Positions 59,809-64,000 of a DNA stretch of 64,000 nt are shown in pieces. A program made the position numbers and the translations under genes. How positions within the stretch are numbered: position 1 is the stretch's first letter; the number at the start of each line of letters is the position of its first letter. The notes under the pieces are model-generated. The model worked only from the letters and a program-made list of their open reading frames with translations, did no database searches and had not been told where the DNA came from. Location of the stretch: positions 5,236,861 to 5,300,860 of the forward strand of contig NC_072467.1 in NCBI RefSeq assembly GCF_027596085.1. The letters run 5' to 3'. Source of the DNA: Anoplopoma fimbria (Eukaryota > Chordata > Actinopteri > Perciformes > Anoplopomatidae).

Positions 59809-60382
59809 GGCTGCAACTAATGATTATTTAATTGCATCATAAACTCTGCGAGTCATTTTCTCAATTAACTGATAAATCATTTGGTCCATAAATCATCAGG
59901 AATAGTTTAAAGAAAACGGCTTTACAATTTCCAAAGCCATTGACCTCACATACATCTATTTATTTTATAATAGAAGACTAAGAAAACTAACAAATATTCA
60001 CAGAAGACACTGGAGCACATACAAATGCGTCTTTGCATTATACTAGACTTAGAGTCTACAGCCATGCTAGCAGCTATTTGAAGCTGTGCCAAATGCTCAC
60101 ATGGTCACAATGACAATGCTAATATGCTAATGTTTAGTAGGTGTCAAATGTATCATGTTCACATCTTAGTTCATATGTAACTATTATTTTCTAATAAGCA
60201 TTAGCACAAAGTTCAGCTGAGGCTGATGACAATGTCATTCATTTTGAGAGTATTTGGTCATAAACTAACATTATCATTTTGACCCGATGGTTCTAGATGA
60301 TTAGATGATGAAGATCGCAAAACCACCTTTTAATTATTATGTCTAATGACTAATCAATATATCGACTATTTGTTGCAGCTCT
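59809..60382. mobile_element. Non-autonomous DNA element with nested insertion
   Basis: The left end is GGCTGCAACTAATGATTA; the right end, reversed, is AGAGCTGCAACAAATAGTCG, so the ends are inverted copies. The left inner part has ATAAATCATTTGGTCCATAA. A second repeat type interrupts it at about 60050-60310. Confidence 0.6.
60050..60310 (+). mobile_element. Inner repeat inserted in the element at 59809-60382
   Basis: GAGTCTACAGCCATGCTAGC, ACAATGACAATGCTAATATG, TTCAGCTGAGGCTGATGACA and TATTTGGTCATAAAC occur in the order found in a separate abundant fish repeat. It splits the outer element, so it arrived later. Confidence 0.55.
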
Positions 60383-61058
60383 AACTATGACAGCAAATCT
60401 GCTTGGGATTTTCTGTTTGCACTGCTATATTAGCAATGTGTCAGCTTTGAATCTAGATCTACAAAGCATCGATTAGAAATAAAAAAAAGTGATATCAAGA
60501 CAGAAATGAAGAGAAAGAGCGAACAGGAACATGAGAGTAGAGTGGTGAGAAAAATACAGACCTAGAAAAGGCCCTGGCCCAGACATAAGTGAGTGTTATA
60601 ACAGTGATGTAACTCAGAGGTAACATTTTAGTACGAGTCCGTCGCTGTCTAACCGTGGATGCATGGGCTTCAACTCCAGTCATATGCAAACTTCTCTCCA
60701 TCACAATTTGTCTCTTTCTTGCTCTTCTTCTTTTCAAGAAGAAACACACTCATCATTACTTCCTCTTACTCCAGCATTTATTTTCTTTATTACTATCAGT
60801 TTAGTCTAACTTCTTAAGTTTCTATTATATATATTTTTTCTCCATTGGTTAAAGATGGAGTTTCGACATTGACTTAGTGAGAATTCCTGCCTCTAGATGA
60901 GCATTAGCGGCATATTTTTGTCAACAGCACAGGGATTACTTTAAAAACCGGCATTGGCTGCGCATATCAAAGGCAGAATGAAACCAACACTTGCTGTGAT
61001 TTGAAGCTTGTCCCGCTCTGTTCTTGACTCTTCTGAGCTAGAGGAGATATCTGCTTGC

Positions 61059-61068
61059 GTTACGTAAC
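61059..61068. promoter_or_regulatory. D-box / PAR-bZIP palindrome
   Basis: GTTACGTAAC is a perfect palindrome and the optimal site for HLF/TEF/DBP activators and the NFIL3 repressor. It is surrounded by repeat-free, mixed-complexity intronic DNA. Confidence 0.35.
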
Positions 61069-62007
61069 AAAAGACTTGCCTGACAAAAAGACTGCAAGGC
61101 GAACCAGATCTGTGGTGACAAGCCTTTGAACTCTGGGAGTCAACCTCAGCATAAAGATACAATGCACACAAAAAGTTGCACATTTGCGCAAACACATCAA
61201 CACAGAAAAGCTTCTCTTTAAATTCACCCAAACGCGAGGGGGAAAGGGAATAATCAATGAGGATATGAAATGCTTAAGGAAAGTGGAGCAAAAAGACCAG
61301 ACATGCAGGAGATGGAAGCAACGAAAAGGGAATAACAAGAGGGAATATGCAAAAACAGAATTGCTGAAATAATGTTAGTATGTCTGCTTCCTGCCTGAGG
61401 CTGTGAGACTCTGGGAAATCCTCCAGGCAGATGGGCAGTTAAAAACTGCGCCACCTCTTCCTGCCTTTCCCTCCCCACATTTATTGTTTATTCACTCTCC
61501 TTGCAGAATCTGACATCCTTGCTTCCATGCATATTTCATCATTCAAAGACTGCATGTCCATTAACGTGGGCAAAAATGGAAAATTGCCTTTAAATTATCA
61601 CTTGGTTCACAGCAAGCATGCAGAAAGTGTAAACATCGGAAAACAGTCTGAACAGCCCATAAGAGAGAGCTACAGGACACCAGTGTGCTCATTAAAGAAA
61701 ATAATAACAGGGTGAATTATGTAGAGCAGCATGCTGGATTAAACTACTGTATATCTTTCTGTCATGCTGAGCTGTTTATACTGAAAGAGAATATTTCCTC
61801 GCAACTAAAACTGTTTCTGGAAGGAGTAAATTCAAAGGTGCAGTGAGAGGATGTGATGTGTCATCCAGAACCCTTACAAACATTCTGCTAACATCTTTTG
61901 ATTCAAATCCTCTGCCAGTGGTGATCGCTTAAGCTTCCCTTAACCACTGCTTCTCCAAAGACAGAAGGAGGCAGACTTCACTCATGAGAAAAACTGGACA
62001 AAAACAA

Positions 62008-62036
62008 GGAAAGAAAGAAAGAAAGAAAGAAAGAAA
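62008..62036 (+). repeat. (AAAG)n microsatellite
   Basis: About seven AAAG units in the upstream MAGI2 intron, followed by an A run. Confidence 0.85.
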
Positions 62037-62764
62037 AAAAGAGTGGGAGATAATGGATATTTTTGCCCCTTTCACAAACATGTCTGAAGCTACTTCTCGT
62101 CCTCTCAGGGCACAGATTTGCACTGAGAGGAATAATGCAAAAAATAAAAAAGATCACACATGTGTTTTATATATATGGTCAATCACACACTATAAGTTTT
62201 GTCATTGACATATCTTATTTTCAAATTACTAACTAGCTACATTTGTAAAAATGCAAATACAATCAAGCCTTGGAACAGAACCTTACTCTACAATATGTCA
62301 GATGGTTCACTCCATAAGTCTAGACAGAGATGGTGACTATATATTTTATCAACCCTTGTGGTACAAATGTTTGTAAAAGATTCGCATTTGTCCTTTTTGA
62401 TTCGTTTGAGGCAATGCCATGATTTCACCTCTCACTAGAGCTGATATCTAAGAATGCTCTAGTTTAGTTTTGAAACCTATAAACACAGAATAGACCACAA
62501 ACAGAAACAACAGCAAGTTGTTGCATTAAAACACAAAATAAGTGATCACAGAGCATCGTGCAAAGTTGGGTTCTAAACATCACTGGCATTGGTGAAAACC
62601 GATCGTTGCTCTGCAAGGACGAAGCTGAAGAACGTCAGCCATGTTTGTGAAAAGGATTTGTGAATTTAAAACACTAGTGCATGTGTGTGCGTGTGTAGAG
62701 AGTGAGAACCGGTTTGTACAGAGCTGAGTGGTGTTATTAGAATTCCAGTCACAGTTAGGCCTTT

Positions 62765-62960
62765 TACTGGGCAGAGGGAGAGAAGGAGAAACCGAGAATG
62801 AAGGTGGCAGAAAAAAAGAGAGAGAGGAGGGAAATTTAAGAGAGGAAGATTGAAAGGGAGAGAGAGAGAGAGAGGAAGACGTGAGGTGAAGGAGTGCAGG
62901 GGAGAACGGAGGAGGGAGAAAATTGAAGAGATGGAGAACAGAGGAAAGGTAGAGAAGGTA
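62765..62960 (+). repeat. Purine-rich (GA) tract
   Basis: About 190 bp, mostly GAGA and GGAG runs. It gives a pyrimidine-rich stretch in the MAGI2 pre-mRNA. Confidence 0.75.
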
Positions 62961-63727
62961 TTGATTCAGAGCTCGCTCTGGTGATTCACATCACAACCTA
63001 ATACGTTGAACGAAGGCTGTGACAGCAGCAGGGATGTAAGTTCACCTCATTGTTACATATCTGATCCCACTGAACCACAGGAACTCTATTTTATTATGTT
63101 TGACATCAGTGCTGGATATTTGTTGTATTAATACACTGTTCTTAATCTTAGCCTCTGAAACAACTTAACACACCTTTGCTTCCCCGGATTTAAAAGAAAC
63201 CTAAACAGGTGACACTCTAGACCAAAACAATTAATTGATCCTACATGCAAGTACTTTGTGCATATCCTACGCCTGATATAGCTTACTCCCCTGAGACAGA
63301 GCCTAACCTTGTTGTCCAAAAACTATTAAAAGCACATAAATGAGTCACTCAGTCCCACGTACATCCCCTTCTTGCTGTAAACACTCGCTGAGATAGCCAC
63401 AAGCCACAATAAATCTAAGGGACCATGAGATGATGAAGAGCTTAGAAAAGAATAGAAAGAATCTCTGCCACACACAATAGCATGTTTTCAGATTACTGCT
63501 CAAGGGCAGACAAAGTGAGATACCATAAGTAAACACTGTTGATTTTGGTCTTTTTATGGGATATGTTAACAATCTAATGCCTTAGACAGTGATGAGGTCT
63601 AGAACACACCCTTTTTTAATTTCAACTAAAATTTTGACATGAAAGTAAGAGGCAGTTTGAGTGTACTGTAGATGTTTAAATTACGTGTTGCACTCAGCTA
63701 ATAGCTGTCTCTCATAGGATGGACAAG

Positions 63728-63728
<1 letters not shown>

Positions 63729-63773
<45 letters not shown>
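63729..63773. repeat. (TTA)n microsatellite
   Basis: About 15 perfect ATT/TTA units. Confidence 0.95.
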
Positions 63774-63774
<1 letters not shown>

Positions 63775-64000
63775 TCATCAGTTACAATGATCCTTAAAGG
63801 ATTGAGTACAGAACATATAACTGAATAATGTTAGTTTAGATGTTAGCAGCACTATAGCATGGTAAAATAACCACTAACTTAAAAATCAATCAATCAATCA
63901 ACTGAGAGCTTTAAAAATGTCCTTTGATTACTAGAAAATCACGTATACTGTAGGTGTACACATCCTGCAAGATGCTCCTACTCTAATGTTCACTTTGCAA

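Overview
The window is vertebrate nuclear DNA, almost certainly from a ray-finned (teleost, probably percomorph) fish. The genes are intron-split with GT-AG borders, there are five long CA/TG microsatellites, and the dispersed repeats are fish types: TGTAA-tailed non-LTR elements, a Tc1-like MITE and a tRNA-derived SINE. No bacterial, viral or CRISPR features were seen.

Five protein-coding genes were rebuilt exon by exon, and every splice phase closes. (1) DENND5B, + strand, 1232-13057, 20 coding exons; its N-terminal exon lies before the window. (2) SINHCAF (FAM60A), + strand, 17896-19752, 5 coding exons. (3) KXD1, + strand, 23614-24491, 4 coding exons. (4) ERGIC2, + strand, 26832-30714, 13 coding exons. 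(5) MAGI2, - strand, 34268-56823, 16 coding exons in the window; the gene continues past 64000, so its N-terminal PDZ, guanylate kinase and first WW regions are missing.

The four + strand genes lie head to tail with CpG- or ETS-rich promoters between them. ERGIC2 and MAGI2 converge, with their poly(A) signals about 380 bp apart around an old transposon remnant. The last 20 kb, and several large MAGI2 introns, hold microsatellites, dispersed repeats and a few candidate regulatory sites.

The genes do not form an operon-like system. Three act in membrane traffic or organelle positioning: DENND5B as a Rab GEF or effector, KXD1 as a BORC lysosome-positioning subunit, and ERGIC2 in ER-Golgi cycling. 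SINHCAF is a SIN3-HDAC co-repressor subunit and MAGI2 is a junctional and synaptic scaffold. DENND5B-SINHCAF-ERGIC2 matches the gene content of human 12p11; KXD1 and MAGI2 are on other human chromosomes, so their presence here marks rearrangement.

I found no convincing new biological system. The oddest structure is ERGIC2 intron 1. It is almost wholly a 7-bp minisatellite, open in all three frames, and one frame runs in phase into the first transmembrane exon. Other points worth checking are a Tc1-type MITE 25 nt downstream of a MAGI2 splice donor, a (CT)n microsatellite serving as a MAGI2 polypyrimidine tract, nested transposons, and perfect-consensus RFX, CTCF and D-box sites in introns.
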